DNA of 64,000 nt from Arminella tubonensis (GTDB lineage Bacteria > Pseudomonadota > Alphaproteobacteria > Rhizobiales > Rhizobiaceae). Below the pieces are notes generated by a model, which saw only the letters and a program-made list of their open reading frames with translations, had not been told where the DNA came from and did not search any database. Of the stretch, positions 8,473-17,448 are shown piece by piece. Made by a program: the position numbers and the translations under genes. Numbering within the stretch: the first letter of the stretch is position 1; each line of letters begins with the position of its first letter. The stretch spans positions 496,001 through 560,000 of the forward strand of contig NZ_PCDP01000035.1 of assembly GCF_003240585.1 (NCBI RefSeq), read 5' to 3'.

Positions 8473-8586
8473 CCTCCCCCTCGATGGGGGAGGTCGCGCG
8501 GTACGCGCGGGTGGGGGTGAACTTTGGGTGTCACAATAGATCACCCCACCCCGGAGCTTCGCTCCGACCCTCCCCATCAAGGAGGG
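8473..8586. repeat. Intergenic palindromic repeat, family A copy 1
   Basis: About 114 bases of nested inverted repeats: a CTCCCCC/GGGGGAG hairpin, a CGCGCG/CGCGCG element, GGTGGGG against CCCCACC, and a terminal GGAGC/GCTCC hairpin. A second copy lies at 11472-11592 in the same orientation. It ends at the stop codon of the ATPase gene. It resembles the RIME/REP-like mosaic elements described in rhizobial genomes and may stabilise or terminate the sugar-operon transcript. Confidence 0.8.
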
Positions 8587-9666
8587 TTATATTTCCCCGA
8601 TCCGCCTGTCAGTGGCCGCATCGAACAGATGCACCTGCTCAGGCTTGATCGAGAGGCCGATTATATCACCGGCACGTACCTTGTCGCGTCCTGTCTCGAC
8701 GATCGTCAGTTCCGGCAGGGTGGCGGCCGATATGAAGGTCGAGGAACCGGTCGATTCCACGAAACCGATCGGAACGTCGAAACTCCCCTGCCCCTGCCCA
8801 ACGACCACGATGTGCTCCGGCCGTATCCCAGCATGAACCTTCTGCCCGGGCTTCAGCGTCTGGCTGATGGCGAGCGGCTGCCTGATCGTGCCGAAATCCA
8901 GCACCAGGCTCCTGCCGTCTTCGGCAGCGATTGCCGGAACGAAGTTCATCGCCGGCGAACCGATGAAACCGGCGACGAACTTGTTGGCCGGCTTGTCATA
9001 AAGGTCGAGCGGCGCACCCTGCTGCTCGATGACCCCGTCCTTCATGACGACGACATGGTCGGCCATGGTCATCGCCTCGATCTGGTCGTGGGTCACGTAG
9101 ACGAAGGTCGCATGCAAGCGGTCGTGCAGAGAGCGGATTTCCTTGCGCATATGGACGCGCAATGCGGCATCGAGATTGGACAGCGGTTCGTCGAACAGAA
9201 ATGCCTTCGGATGGCGGATAATGGCGCGGCTCATCGCCACGCGCTGCCGCTGGCCGCCGGAAAGTTCACGCGGGTAACGGCCCATGAGCTGCGACAGCCC
9301 CGTCGTCTCGGCCACTTCTGCGGCTGCCTTGCGCGCTTCGGCCTTCTTGATGCCGCGGATGCGCAGGCTGTAGGTGAGGTTCTGCTCCACTGTCATGTGC
9401 GGATAAAGCGCGTAGGACTGGAACACCATGGCGACATCGCGCTTGCGCGGCGGCACGTTGTTCATCAACTGCCCGGCAATCCGCATGTCTCCGCCGGAGA
9501 TGGTCTCCAGCCCGGCAAGCGACCGCAGCAGCGTGGACTTGCCGCAGCCCGACGGGCCAACGAGGGCGACGAAAGTGCCGTCCTCGATGGCAAGATCGAT
9601 ATTTTTCAGCGCGTGGAAGGCACCATAATATTTGTTGACGCCGGATAGTTCGATTTGAAGGCTCAT
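8587..9666 (-). CDS. Sugar ABC transporter ATP-binding protein (MsmK/UgpC type)
   Basis: 359 aa. Walker A is GPSGCGKSTLLR, the signature is LSGGQRQRVAMSRAI, and Walker B is AFLFDEPLSNLD followed by the switch histidine in YVTHDQIEAMTM. A C-terminal extension (about 240-359) is the TOBE-type regulatory domain of CUT1 carbohydrate importers. It is the last gene of the operon and overlaps the upstream permease by 4 bases (ATGA). It energises import of the sugar bound by the 11600-12832 product. Confidence 0.93.
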   Translation of the reverse strand: MSLQIELSGVNKYYGAFHALKNIDLAIEDGTFVALVGPSGCGKSTLLRSLAGLETISGGDMRIAGQLMNNVPPRKRDVAMVFQSYALYPHMTVEQNLTYSLRIRGIKKAEARKAAAEVAETTGLSQLMGRYPRELSGGQRQRVAMSRAIIRHPKAFLFDEPLSNLDAALRVHMRKEIRSLHDRLHATFVYVTHDQIEAMTMADHVVVMKDGVIEQQGAPLDLYDKPANKFVAGFIGSPAMNFVPAIAAEDGRSLVLDFGTIRQPLAISQTLKPGQKVHAGIRPEHIVVVGQGQGSFDVPIGFVESTGSSTFISAATLPELTIVETGRDKVRAGDIIGLSIKPEQVHLFDAATDRRIGEI

Positions 9667-10490
9667 TTAAGGGCTCCCGAAGTCAGGCCGGAAACGATAC
9701 GGCGCTGCAGAAGGACGAAGACGGCAAGGATCGGCGTCACGTAGATCGTGGAATAGGCCATGATCTTGTTCCAATCGCTTGTGTTCGGTCCCATGAAAGT
9801 GTTGAGGCCGACGCTGGCCGGCTGGAGTTCGGCGGCCTGGATCATCGACTTCGAATAGACGAATTCACCGAAGGCCTGCATGAAGATCAGGATCGCGCTC
9901 ACGAGGATGCCGTTGCGGGCAAGCGGCAGCACGATATTGAAGAAGGCACCGATCCGCGAATTCCCGTCGACCAGCGCTGCCTCCTCGAGCTCCATCGGCA
10001 CGCTCATGAACGTCGCGCGAACGAGCACGACGAAGAATGGCATCTTGTTGGCCGCGATCGCGATGATGACGGCAAGCCTTGGATAGTTGAGTAGCCCGAC
10101 CTGCGAGAAGCCGACGAAAATCGGCGTCACCATCAGCGACGGCGGCAGGACCTGCAAAAGCAGGACCAGGAACAGCCCGATATCGATCCAGCGGTTTCGA
10201 TAGCGCGCCAGGACATAGGCACACCCCGCACCGAAGACCGAGATCAGCGCTACAGCACCGACGGCGATCAGCAGCGAGTTCCAGAGGTAGCGCGCCATGT
10301 TGCGGCTGGCCCAGACGTCCGTATAGGTGCTCCACTGCGGATCGGACGGCCAGAAGCTCGGCGGCGTCGCATACATGGCGGAGCCGGTCTTCAGGCTGCT
10401 GACATACATCCAGTAGAGCGGGAAGAGATAGACGACCGCGAGACAAAGCGCGACGAAGAACATCAGGCGGTTGCGAAAGGTGTCGCTCAT
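9663..10490 (-). CDS. Sugar ABC transporter permease (MalG type)
   Basis: 275 aa with six hydrophobic segments. The cytoplasmic coupling loop is MELEEAALVDGNSRIGAFFN, the EAA motif (EAAxxDG) contacting the ATPase, followed by IVLPLARNGI. Size and motif match the MalG-like inner-membrane subunit of CUT1 importers. It overlaps both flanking genes by 4 bases, implying translational coupling. Confidence 0.92.
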   Translation of the reverse strand: MSDTFRNRLMFFVALCLAVVYLFPLYWMYVSSLKTGSAMYATPPSFWPSDPQWSTYTDVWASRNMARYLWNSLLIAVGAVALISVFGAGCAYVLARYRNRWIDIGLFLVLLLQVLPPSLMVTPIFVGFSQVGLLNYPRLAVIIAIAANKMPFFVVLVRATFMSVPMELEEAALVDGNSRIGAFFNIVLPLARNGILVSAILIFMQAFGEFVYSKSMIQAAELQPASVGLNTFMGPNTSDWNKIMAYSTIYVTPILAVFVLLQRRIVSGLTSGALK

Positions 10491-11389
10491 CCTCTGACCT
10501 CATGGCGGGTGGAGCGCACATAGATGACCGACGCGGCCATCACGAAGACCAGCATGATCACCGAAATGGTGGCCCCCTTGGCGAAGTCGTACTGGCGGAA
10601 CGAAAGATCCCAGGCCCAGAATTGCGCGACATTGGAAGAATTGTTGGGACCACCGTCGGTGATGGCGGCGAAGAGATCGAACTGCTGCAGCGTGAAGATC
10701 AAGCCCAGCGAAATCACCGCGCCGATCGTCGAGCGCATCATCGGCAGTGTGATCGTCCAGAAGCGCTGGAAGACATTGGCACCATCCAGCTCAGAGGCCT
10801 CGAACAGGTCTTTTGGAATACCGGAAAGGCCGACCGAGAGCAGGATCATGTTGAAGGAAGTCCCAAGCCAGATATTCGCAAGAATGACGGCCCAGAGCGA
10901 ATAATGCGGGTCCGATCGCCAGAAGATGTTGCTGCTGATGATGCCGCTCTCCTTCAGGATGAAATTGAGCACCCCGAAATCGCCTGACAGGATCCAGTTC
11001 CAGACGGCACCGACGACAAGGCCGGGCATCACCCATGAAACCAGGAACAGCCCGCGCAACCAGGACGCACCGGGAAAATCGACCCAGAAGAACAGCGCCA
11101 GCCCAAAGCCGATCAGGAACTGCCCGGCAATCGAGGAAACGACGAAAATCCCCGTATTCGCCAGGATGCCGCGCGTCTCCGGCTGCTTGAACAGGTCGAT
11201 ATAATTCTGCAGGCCGACGAATGGCCTGATGAAAGTCCCCATGCTGAACATGTCGACCTGCTGGAAACTCATCAGCACGTTGTAGATCAGCGGCAGGCCC
11301 GATAGCAGGAACAGAAAGGCAAGCGGAAAGACGACGAGCGTGATGTCGAAGCCGCGGCCGTCGGTCAGGCTGGACAGAATTCTTCTCAT
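10487..11389 (-). CDS. Sugar ABC transporter permease (MalF type)
   Basis: 300 aa with six membrane segments and the EAA loop DLFEASELDGANVFQRFWTITLP. It is the MalF-like partner of the downstream permease. It is separated from the binding-protein gene by a 210-base gap filled largely by palindromic repeat copy 2. That is the usual place for an mRNA-stabilising hairpin allowing more binding protein than permease. Confidence 0.92.
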   Translation of the reverse strand: MRRILSSLTDGRGFDITLVVFPLAFLFLLSGLPLIYNVLMSFQQVDMFSMGTFIRPFVGLQNYIDLFKQPETRGILANTGIFVVSSIAGQFLIGFGLALFFWVDFPGASWLRGLFLVSWVMPGLVVGAVWNWILSGDFGVLNFILKESGIISSNIFWRSDPHYSLWAVILANIWLGTSFNMILLSVGLSGIPKDLFEASELDGANVFQRFWTITLPMMRSTIGAVISLGLIFTLQQFDLFAAITDGGPNNSSNVAQFWAWDLSFRQYDFAKGATISVIMLVFVMAASVIYVRSTRHEVRG

Positions 11390-11471
11390 GGCTCCCCCAG
11401 TTCCCCGATCGGGGCCGCCTCTGGAATCAATAGAGACAGCCCCTGCCGGGAGGAAACGAAATTTTGGTCTT

Positions 11472-11592
11472 CACCTCCCCCTTGATGGGGGAGGTCGCGC
11501 GGAACGCGCGGGTGGGGGTGATCATTGGGTGTCACAAAGGATCACCCCGCCCCGGCACTGCGTGCCGACCCTCCCCCTCAAGGGGAGGGTGA
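11472..11592. repeat. Intergenic palindromic repeat, family A copy 2
   Basis: 121 bases, clearly homologous to 8473-8586, with outer arms TCACCTCCCC and GGGGAGGGTGA so that the whole element can fold back on itself. It sits between the binding-protein stop and the first permease. It may attenuate or process the operon mRNA. Confidence 0.8.
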
Positions 11593-11599
11593 AACACAC

Positions 11600-12832
11600 T
11601 CAACCCTCGACAGCCTTGATCTTGTCGGCAGCCTGATCGAGCGCATCCTTCGGAGACATCTGGCCGGTCAGCGCCGCCTGGATGGCATCCTGGATAGCCT
11701 TGGAGATCTTCGGCCAGTTCGGCGAAGGGCCGCGGGGCTTGGCATATTTCAGCTGCTCGATGAAGACCTGCAGGGCTGCGTCCTTCAATGCCACGCCCGT
11801 CGCCGGGATGGTGATGTCGGAGCGGGCCGGCAGCTGGCCGAAGTTCTTGAACATCTTGTCATCCTGCGAGACGAAATATTCGAGCACCTTGAAGGCCTCG
11901 GCCGGATGCTTGCTGTTGGCAAAGATCGCCCAGTTGAAGTCGCCCATGGCCGAGGAGCGCTCGGCGCCTTCCTGCGGCACCGGCAACAGCGCCACGCCCC
12001 AGTCGAACTTCGCGTCCTTCAGCATGCGGTCGAGTTCCCAGGGACCGGAGATCGCCATGGCGGCGTTGCCTGCGTTGAAGGTTGCGGTAGCATCCCACTG
12101 GCCACGCGTCAGCGTATCGGGCGACGCGAGCTTGGCGTCCATGATCTCTTTCCAGATCGTCAGCGCCTTGACCGCGCCGTCGGTATTGATGTGGTCGTAG
12201 GTAGCGCCGCCCATCTGCGCCCAGGGAAGGAACTGGAAGGTGCCTTCCTCATTCGCCTTTGCAGAGAAGGTGAGGCCGTAGACGTTCTTCGCAGGATCGG
12301 TCAGCTTCTTCGCATCAGTGACAAGCTCGTCCCAGGTCTGCGGCGGCTTGTTCGGATCGAGGCCCGCGGCCTTGAACATATCCTTGTTGTAGTAGAGCGC
12401 GATCGTGTTGGTCGCCTTCGGCACGCCGTAATACTTGTCTTTCCACATCACCGATTTCAGCGGTCCGGGGAAATAATTGCTTGGCTTGATGACGGTCGAC
12501 TTCGAGATCATGTCGGTGAGGTCGAGGAAGGCGCCGTGCGATGAAAACAGCGCATGCTCGGGATTGTCGACAGCGATAATGTCGGGCGCCTGCCCGGTCG
12601 AATAGGCGCGCATAGCTTCGCTGACGACATCGTCGAACTGGATTTCGCGATATTCGACCTTGATGCCGTTGTTGAGCGCGTTGAATTCCTTGACCAGGTT
12701 CGGCGTCGGCTGGATGTCCTTGTCCAAGGACCAGACGGTGATGGTCGTGTCTTCAGCCTTGGCCGAAAGCCCGAAGGCCGACACGCTTGCAAGGGCAACA
12801 ACGCCCAGCATCATATATTTACGGATACCCAT
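11600..12832 (-). CDS. Sugar ABC transporter substrate-binding protein
   Basis: 410 aa. The N-terminal signal peptide runs from MGIRKYMML to SAKAE (cleavage near residue 26). The mature protein is a family-1 extracellular solute-binding protein: [49 protein letters not shown], and [13 protein letters not shown] in the hinge region. It delivers an unidentified sugar to the permease/ATPase downstream. It is third in the operon after two sugar-modifying enzymes. Confidence 0.92.
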   Translation of the reverse strand: MGIRKYMMLGVVALASVSAFGLSAKAEDTTITVWSLDKDIQPTPNLVKEFNALNNGIKVEYREIQFDDVVSEAMRAYSTGQAPDIIAVDNPEHALFSSHGAFLDLTDMISKSTVIKPSNYFPGPLKSVMWKDKYYGVPKATNTIALYYNKDMFKAAGLDPNKPPQTWDELVTDAKKLTDPAKNVYGLTFSAKANEEGTFQFLPWAQMGGATYDHINTDGAVKALTIWKEIMDAKLASPDTLTRGQWDATATFNAGNAAMAISGPWELDRMLKDAKFDWGVALLPVPQEGAERSSAMGDFNWAIFANSKHPAEAFKVLEYFVSQDDKMFKNFGQLPARSDITIPATGVALKDAALQVFIEQLKYAKPRGPSPNWPKISKAIQDAIQAALTGQMSPKDALDQAADKIKAVEG

Positions 12833-12913
12833 GGTTCTCCTCCTTCTTGGTTATCCATTGAAGTGGCCGGCTTATCCTCCGTCCGGCCACAGACATGCAC
12901 GTTCGATGCCAAA

Positions 12914-13822
12914 TCAGGCCGGATCGGCGACGAATTCGCCACCGCGGCTCTTCTTCAGATAGTTCAGGCCGTGAATCTGCCCGGTCATTTCGAGCGCGTC
13001 GCGATAGACCGGATCATGCCAGCCCTCGATATCGATCGAACCTGACCAGCCGGCAAGTCTCAGTTCAGAAATGATGTCGGTCCAGTTGCTGTCGCCGAAG
13101 CCCGGCGTGCGCATGAAGACGAACTTCTCCTTGCCGAAGATGCCATGCTCCTTGATGACTTCCCAGCGGATCGTCGCGTCCTTGCCGTGGACGTGGAAAA
13201 ACTTGTGTGCCCATTTGCGGATCTGCGGCAAAGGGTCGATCAGATAGACCATCTGGTGACACGGCTCCCATTCGAGGCCGATATTGTCGTCAGGCGTCTC
13301 GTTGAACATCAGTTCCCAGGCGTCGGGATTATGAGCGATGTTCCAGTCTCCCGTCGCCCAGTTGCCGTCCATGGCGCAATTCTCGAAGGCGATCTTCACG
13401 CCCTTGTCGGCAGCGCGCTTGGCAAGCTCGCTCCACACCTGCTTGTAGCGCGGCAGGCTGTCCGTCAGCGGCTTGTTGCGGATGCGGCCGGTAAAGCCGG
13501 CAACGCAGGTCGCGCCGAAATGATGGGCATTGTCGATGCAATCCTTCCAGCCCTGCAGGGTCTGCAGGTCCATCTCGGTTTCCTCCAGCGGATTGCCGAA
13601 CATGCCGAGCGTTGAAATGGTGATGTCGCGGCTGCCGATCGCGTCGACACAGCGCTTGCCGAGTTCAGCGAGGTTCTGGCCGTTGGTCGTTTGCCAGAAG
13701 AAGGGTTCGAAGCTCTCGAAGCCCATGTCTGCAATCTTGGAAATACGGGCGGCGGCATCCTCGCCGGCGGCCTTGACCATGGTGCCGATGCGGATGGAAT
13801 TGGCGGATTTTGTCACGATCAC
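12914..13822 (-). CDS. Sugar phosphate isomerase/epimerase-family TIM-barrel protein
   Basis: 302 aa. It has the AP-endonuclease-2-like TIM barrel of the sugar isomerase/epimerase group: SIRIGTMVKAAG, FESFEPFFWQTT, CVAGFTGRIRN, KIAFENCAMDG, NIGLEWEPCHQM, FFHVHGKDA and WSGSIDIEGWHD. The Glu and His residues in these strands are the usual metal ligands. It lies 12 bases behind a Gfo/Idh dehydrogenase, and the pair is typical of oxidised or inositol-like sugar catabolism (keto-sugar isomerisation). The exact substrate cannot be read from sequence. Confidence 0.85.
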   Translation of the reverse strand: MIVTKSANSIRIGTMVKAAGEDAAARISKIADMGFESFEPFFWQTTNGQNLAELGKRCVDAIGSRDITISTLGMFGNPLEETEMDLQTLQGWKDCIDNAHHFGATCVAGFTGRIRNKPLTDSLPRYKQVWSELAKRAADKGVKIAFENCAMDGNWATGDWNIAHNPDAWELMFNETPDDNIGLEWEPCHQMVYLIDPLPQIRKWAHKFFHVHGKDATIRWEVIKEHGIFGKEKFVFMRTPGFGDSNWTDIISELRLAGWSGSIDIEGWHDPVYRDALEMTGQIHGLNYLKKSRGGEFVADPA

Positions 13823-13834
13823 TATCCTTATGCC

Positions 13835-14869
13835 TTAGGCTGAAATTTCGATGCGTTTGCCGGTCCTGGCGCTTTCAATCGCACCAAGGACCATGGCGAG
13901 GCTTCTGATGTTGTCACTGCTATCAGTCTCGGGCCGCCTGCCGGTCCGAATTGCCTCGATGAAGCTCGAGATGACGCTGGCATGCCCATGCGTCTCCTCG
14001 TCATATTCGGGAGCGGGAACCTCCACAGGCGTAAAGCCGTGGAGAAGGCCGGGCTCATTGCCGGCAACTGCGGCCTCGAACGCCTCTTCGCCGTCCCAGG
14101 TGAGCATGCCTCTGGTGCCGGTCAGCCGCCACTCGCTCTCCCAACTCGTCCGCCTGCCTTCGACGCACCACGAGCCGCGATAGGTGAAGGCAACGTCGTC
14201 GGAAAATTCGAATATCGCGTCCGCCGAGGCGCCATGCTTGTACCACGAACCCTTGGGGTTCTTTTCGAGGCAATAGACCGCAAGCGGCTTCTTGTTCGCG
14301 ACAAAACGCGCGGCATCGAAGGTATGGATCGCCATGTCGAGCAAAAGCACATTGTCCATCTCTTCGCGGAAACCACCAAAATGCGGACCAAGGAAGAAGT
14401 CGCAATGGATACCGGTGAGTTCGCCGATCACACCGCTTTCGACGAAGCGGCGCAGGCGCCGGATGCCGGAGATGAAGCGGCGGTTCTGGATGATCGCGTG
14501 CACCTTGCCCATTTCGGCGGCAAGGTCGATCAGCGCTGCACCCTCGGCGAGCGATGTCGCCATCGGCTTTTCGCTGAGAACATGGCATCCAGCCTTCAGC
14601 GCCGTCGACACGACGTCGAAACGAGCGGCTGGAATAACGACGTCGAAAACCATATCGGCCTTCGTCCTCGCGATGACGTCGGAAAGGTCGGAACCGATGA
14701 CGGCGCCCTCGAGACCGAACTCCTTCGCAAGGTTTTCGGCGGTCGCCCTGTTCAGATCGACAAGGCCGACAATGGTAATGGCGTCGGCAAGTTCAGGGGT
14801 TGCGGCGATGGCGCGCAACCAACCTTTGGACATAGCTCCGCACCCGCACAGAATGGCACTAAATTTCAC
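13835..14869 (-). CDS. Gfo/Idh/MocA-family oxidoreductase
   Basis: 344 aa. The Rossmann motif is GCGAMSKGWLRAI, the family signature is VLSEKPMATSLAEGAAL, and the C-terminal beta-sheet domain follows (GIHCDFFLGPHFGG, LLLDMAIHTFDAARF). It is the first gene of the leftward six-gene sugar operon. It is clearly different from ThuB, with only the family motifs shared. It likely oxidises the imported sugar at C3 or C1 with NAD(P). Its promoter overlaps the LacI-type operator at 14914. Confidence 0.88.
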   Translation of the reverse strand: MKFSAILCGCGAMSKGWLRAIAATPELADAITIVGLVDLNRATAENLAKEFGLEGAVIGSDLSDVIARTKADMVFDVVIPAARFDVVSTALKAGCHVLSEKPMATSLAEGAALIDLAAEMGKVHAIIQNRRFISGIRRLRRFVESGVIGELTGIHCDFFLGPHFGGFREEMDNVLLLDMAIHTFDAARFVANKKPLAVYCLEKNPKGSWYKHGASADAIFEFSDDVAFTYRGSWCVEGRRTSWESEWRLTGTRGMLTWDGEEAFEAAVAGNEPGLLHGFTPVEVPAPEYDEETHGHASVISSFIEAIRTGRRPETDSSDNIRSLAMVLGAIESARTGKRIEISA

Positions 14870-14913
14870 GATTTCCTCCAGCGAATGGTGTCAACTCCAC
14901 ATGACACGCACTC

Positions 14914-14927
14914 CGTAAACGTTTACG
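14914..14927. promoter_or_regulatory. LacI-type operator of the sugar operon
   Basis: Perfect 14-bp palindrome CGTAAACGTTTACG between the divergent sugar operon and the LacI-family gene. It begins immediately downstream of the -10 box of the leftward promoter, the expected position for repression. It is presumably bound by the adjacent LacI-family regulator. Confidence 0.8.
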
Positions 14928-14957
14928 ATCCTATGCGAAAACATTTTGTTATGTCAA
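14928..14957 (-). promoter_or_regulatory. Promoter of the sugar operon
   Basis: On the leftward strand TTGACA (14957-14952) is followed after 18 bases by TAGGAT (14933-14928). The -35 is perfect; the -10 has four of six consensus bases. The transcript would start inside the adjacent palindrome. Confidence 0.55.
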
Positions 14958-15003
14958 TAGAAGGAAAATTAGGAAATTGGTGACCGGAGGAAAATCGCCG
15001 CCG

Positions 15004-16059
15004 ATGAAGGGTATTCGCCAGCTTGCCGAACATCTCGACATCTCGATCGGAACCGTTTCGCGCGCGCTGAACGGCAAGCCCGATGTCAACGAGGAAACGC
15101 GCAGGCGGGTGCTGGTTGCTGCCGAGGAACTTGGCTATGTCGCCAATCAATCGGGCCGCAGCCTCAGGCAGGGAACCACCAACGTCATCGGCCTGATGAT
15201 CGAATCGAGCAAGGAAACCACGGAGAATGGCGACAACTTCTTCCTCGGGCTGACCGGTGGCCTGCAGAGCGTGCTCTCCCGCCACAAGCTCGACCTGATC
15301 ATGCTGCCCTGCCCCAGCGACGAGGACCCGCATGAGTACCTGAAGCGCATGGTGGCGCGACGCGTGGTCGACGCGATGATCATTTCCGCGACCCAGCGCA
15401 TCGACAAGCGCATCGACCTTCTGTCCCGAACCAAAATCCCTTTCGTCACGCTCGGTCGCAGCGCGTCCGGCAGCAACTATCCCTGGATCGACCTCGATTT
15501 CGATGGCGTAGCTAACAGCGCTGTCGATCGACTGGTGGCCCACGGCCACCGCCGCATCGCCATCGCCGCACCCTCCAACGATATCAACCTCGGCTTCATC
15601 TTCCTCGATGGCTACCGCCACGCACTGGAGCGGCACGGCATCGCCTTCGATCCGTCGCTCGTCATCCGCGTCAAGTCCAGCGAACAGGGCGGCTATCAGG
15701 CCGCCCACGAAATCCTGCTGCTCGAAGACCGGCCGACGGCGGTGATCCTGATCTACGAGCTCATGGCGATCGGCCTCTATCGACGGCTGACCGAGGCAGG
15801 CGTCATCCCCGGCCGCGATCTCGCCGTCATCGGCTTCCGCGAGGAGCCGCGGGCAAAATTCCTGCAGCCGACGCTGACGTGCTTCCGCATGTCGCTGCCC
15901 GATCTCGGCGTCGAACTTGCCGAAACGCTGCTCGCCACCATGCCGGCCTACAGCCATTTCTATCCCGAGGGAGCGCGAAACTGCATCTGGCCGCTGGAAC
16001 TGGTCCCCGGCGAAAGCGACGGCTTCCACCTCGGAAATAATGGGCAACGCCGGCAATGA
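15004..16059 (+). CDS. LacI-family transcriptional regulator of the sugar operon
   Basis: About 351 aa. The N terminus is a LacI helix-turn-helix with hinge: MKGIRQLAEHLDISIGTVSR, then ALNGKPDVNEETRRRVLVAA. The rest is a periplasmic-binding-protein-like effector domain (VIGLMIESSKE, PFVTLGRSASG, LAVIGFREEPRAKFLQPTLT). The ATG at 15004 is chosen because the family always starts just before the HTH; GGAGG lies 13 bases upstream. TTG at 14977 and GTG at 14980 are in-frame alternatives. It is divergent from the operon it probably represses and overlaps the downstream haemoglobin gene by 4 bases. Confidence 0.9.
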   Translation: MKGIRQLAEHLDISIGTVSRALNGKPDVNEETRRRVLVAAEELGYVANQSGRSLRQGTTNVIGLMIESSKETTENGDNFFLGLTGGLQSVLSRHKLDLIMLPCPSDEDPHEYLKRMVARRVVDAMIISATQRIDKRIDLLSRTKIPFVTLGRSASGSNYPWIDLDFDGVANSAVDRLVAHGHRRIAIAAPSNDINLGFIFLDGYRHALERHGIAFDPSLVIRVKSSEQGGYQAAHEILLLEDRPTAVILIYELMAIGLYRRLTEAGVIPGRDLAVIGFREEPRAKFLQPTLTCFRMSLPDLGVELAETLLATMPAYSHFYPEGARNCIWPLELVPGESDGFHLGNNGQRRQ

Positions 16060-16445
16060 GCGAAAAGAGCATCACACTATACGAAGCAATCGGCGGCGAA
16101 CCCACGGTGCGCGCCTTGACCGCCCGCTTCTACGAACTGATGGACACGCTTCCGCAAGCCGCGCGCTGCCGCGCCGTTCATCCCCCATCGCTCGAAGGCA
16201 GCCGCGAAAAGCTCTACGAATATCTGACAGGCTACCTTGGAGGTCCGCCGCTCTACACCGACAAGCGCGGCCATCCCCGCCTCCGCAGCCGTCATTTCGA
16301 CGCCGCCATCGGGCCTGCCGAGCGCGACGAATGGCTCCTTTGCTTCGGTCGCGCGATGGAAGATACAATTCCGAATGAGAAGCTGCGGGCAATCATCTGG
16401 GATCCCGTCGAACGCCTTGCCCACCACATGCAGAACAAGGAATAG
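16056..16445 (+). CDS. Truncated haemoglobin, group II (HbO/trHb2 type)
   Basis: 129 aa. The sequence TLYEAIGGEPTVRALTARFY starts the 2-on-2 globin fold. RAVHPPSLEGSREKLYEYL, GGPPLYTDKRGHPRLRSRH (proximal histidine region) and RDEWLLCFGRAM are characteristic of group II truncated globins. Such proteins bind O2 or NO and are linked to respiration and nitrosative or oxidative protection. The gene overlaps the LacI-family stop codon (ATGA), an unusual pairing of a sugar regulator with a globin. Confidence 0.9.
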   Translation: MSEKSITLYEAIGGEPTVRALTARFYELMDTLPQAARCRAVHPPSLEGSREKLYEYLTGYLGGPPLYTDKRGHPRLRSRHFDAAIGPAERDEWLLCFGRAMEDTIPNEKLRAIIWDPVERLAHHMQNKE

Positions 16446-16452
16446 ATCAGTC

Positions 16453-16830
16453 GTGAACCGCAATGCCAGACCTTTCCTCCTGCTGCTATCGGGCATCTTT
16501 GGTTGCGCGGGCGTTGCCTTGTCCGCCGCCGCTGCCCATGCCGGTGGCGATACGCACCTGCTTGCGTCGGCATCGACCATGTGCCTCGCCCATGCCCCGG
16601 CCCTTCTCGGGCTCTACGCCTGCTTTGCCAGGCTTCGGACCGCAGCGCTTGCCGGCATCCTGATCGGCTTGGGAACCCTGCTGTTCTCCGGCGATGTCAT
16701 AACCCTCTATTTCAGGGGTTCAGGCCTATTCCCGATGGCGGCGCCCATAGGCGGATTTGCGATGATGGCCGGTTGGCTCGTGCTCGCGCTCGGCGCTTTC
16801 TTCCGGGAAAAGGTTGCATCGGCAGCTTAG
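16453..16830 (+). CDS. DUF423-family membrane protein
   Basis: 125 aa from a GTG start, 7 bases after the globin stop. Four hydrophobic segments are present, with the family pattern SGIFGCAGVALSAAAAHA near the N terminus, then LASASTMCLAHAPALLGLYA and GTLLFSGDVITLYFRG. DUF423 proteins are small inner-membrane proteins of unknown function. The open frame extends upstream into the globin gene, but the GTG fits the family N terminus. It forms a probable three-gene unit with lacI and the globin. Confidence 0.82.
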   Translation: MNRNARPFLLLLSGIFGCAGVALSAAAAHAGGDTHLLASASTMCLAHAPALLGLYACFARLRTAALAGILIGLGTLLFSGDVITLYFRGSGLFPMAAPIGGFAMMAGWLVLALGAFFREKVASAA

Positions 16831-16846
16831 AGTGGATTGCAAGCAC

Positions 16847-17161
16847 TCAGATACCTTCGACGACGTTGAAGCCTTCGAAAACAGGGTGGCCCTTGTAGAC
16901 GGCCTTGTGGTCACCGGCGTTGCGATGCGCCGAGCGGAAGTTTTCTGATCTCGTCCAGTTCTGGAAATCGTCCTCGCTGCGCCAGATCGTATGCGACGAG
17001 AACAGCGTGTAGCCCTCCTCCTCGTTCGTCTTGCTGCGCAACAGGCGGAACTCGACAAAGCCCGGAACTTCCGGAAGCCGCGAATCACGGTTTCTCCAGA
17101 TGGATTCGAATTCGTTTTCCGATCCAACCGCGACCTTGAAGCGGTTCATGGCGATGTACAT
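16847..17161 (-). CDS. hmuQ: IsdG-type haem-degrading monooxygenase (HmuQ-like)
   Basis: 104 aa, the size of the IsdG/ABM family. The catalytic triad of IsdG-type enzymes is visible: Asn6 (MYIAMNRFKV), Trp69 (DDFQNWTRSENF) and His79 (RSAHRNAG), with the Trp-His spacing of ten found in IsdG. The motif PGFVEFRLLRS is also typical. It would open the haem ring and release iron after import by HmuTUV. It is third in a leftward operon behind a RirA-type box. Start at 17161 fits the family N terminus, with AAAGG upstream. Confidence 0.85.
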   Translation of the reverse strand: MYIAMNRFKVAVGSENEFESIWRNRDSRLPEVPGFVEFRLLRSKTNEEEGYTLFSSHTIWRSEDDFQNWTRSENFRSAHRNAGDHKAVYKGHPVFEGFNVVEGI

Positions 17162-17172
17162 TGGCAGACCTT

Positions 17173-17448
17173 TCAAGCCCTTCGGTAGCGGCCCGAAGTC
17201 TTGCCCGGCAGCGGCGCAAAGGCAACCACATTCGTGCCATCAGCTGTATCCACACCGAGGGGAGCGACAGGCACAGCCCCGGGCAAGCGCCTTGCTTCCA
17301 GCGGAAAGGGGATCACGTTGAGATGTCGCGATCGATCCTCGCGACGGGACAAGAGAGCGGGAAGCTCCGACAATGGAATGTTACCCTCATGCGGCACGAG
17401 CGGGTGCAGACCGATCATCGTGACGCCGTCCGGGCCGTCGTCTTTCAT
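17173..17448 (-). CDS. Small protein of unknown function in the haem oxygenase operon
   Basis: 91 aa starting at an ATG that overlaps the stop of the DUF2325 gene (ATGA). No family was recognised. It contains two similar proline-flanked stretches, NVIPFPLEARRLPG and NVVAFAPLPGK, and a basic C terminus. Its place between the DUF2325 and haem oxygenase genes, with tight spacing on both sides (12 bases to hmuQ), suggests a role in haem or iron handling, which is inference only. Confidence 0.65.
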   Translation of the reverse strand: MKDDGPDGVTMIGLHPLVPHEGNIPLSELPALLSRREDRSRHLNVIPFPLEARRLPGAVPVAPLGVDTADGTNVVAFAPLPGKTSGRYRRA

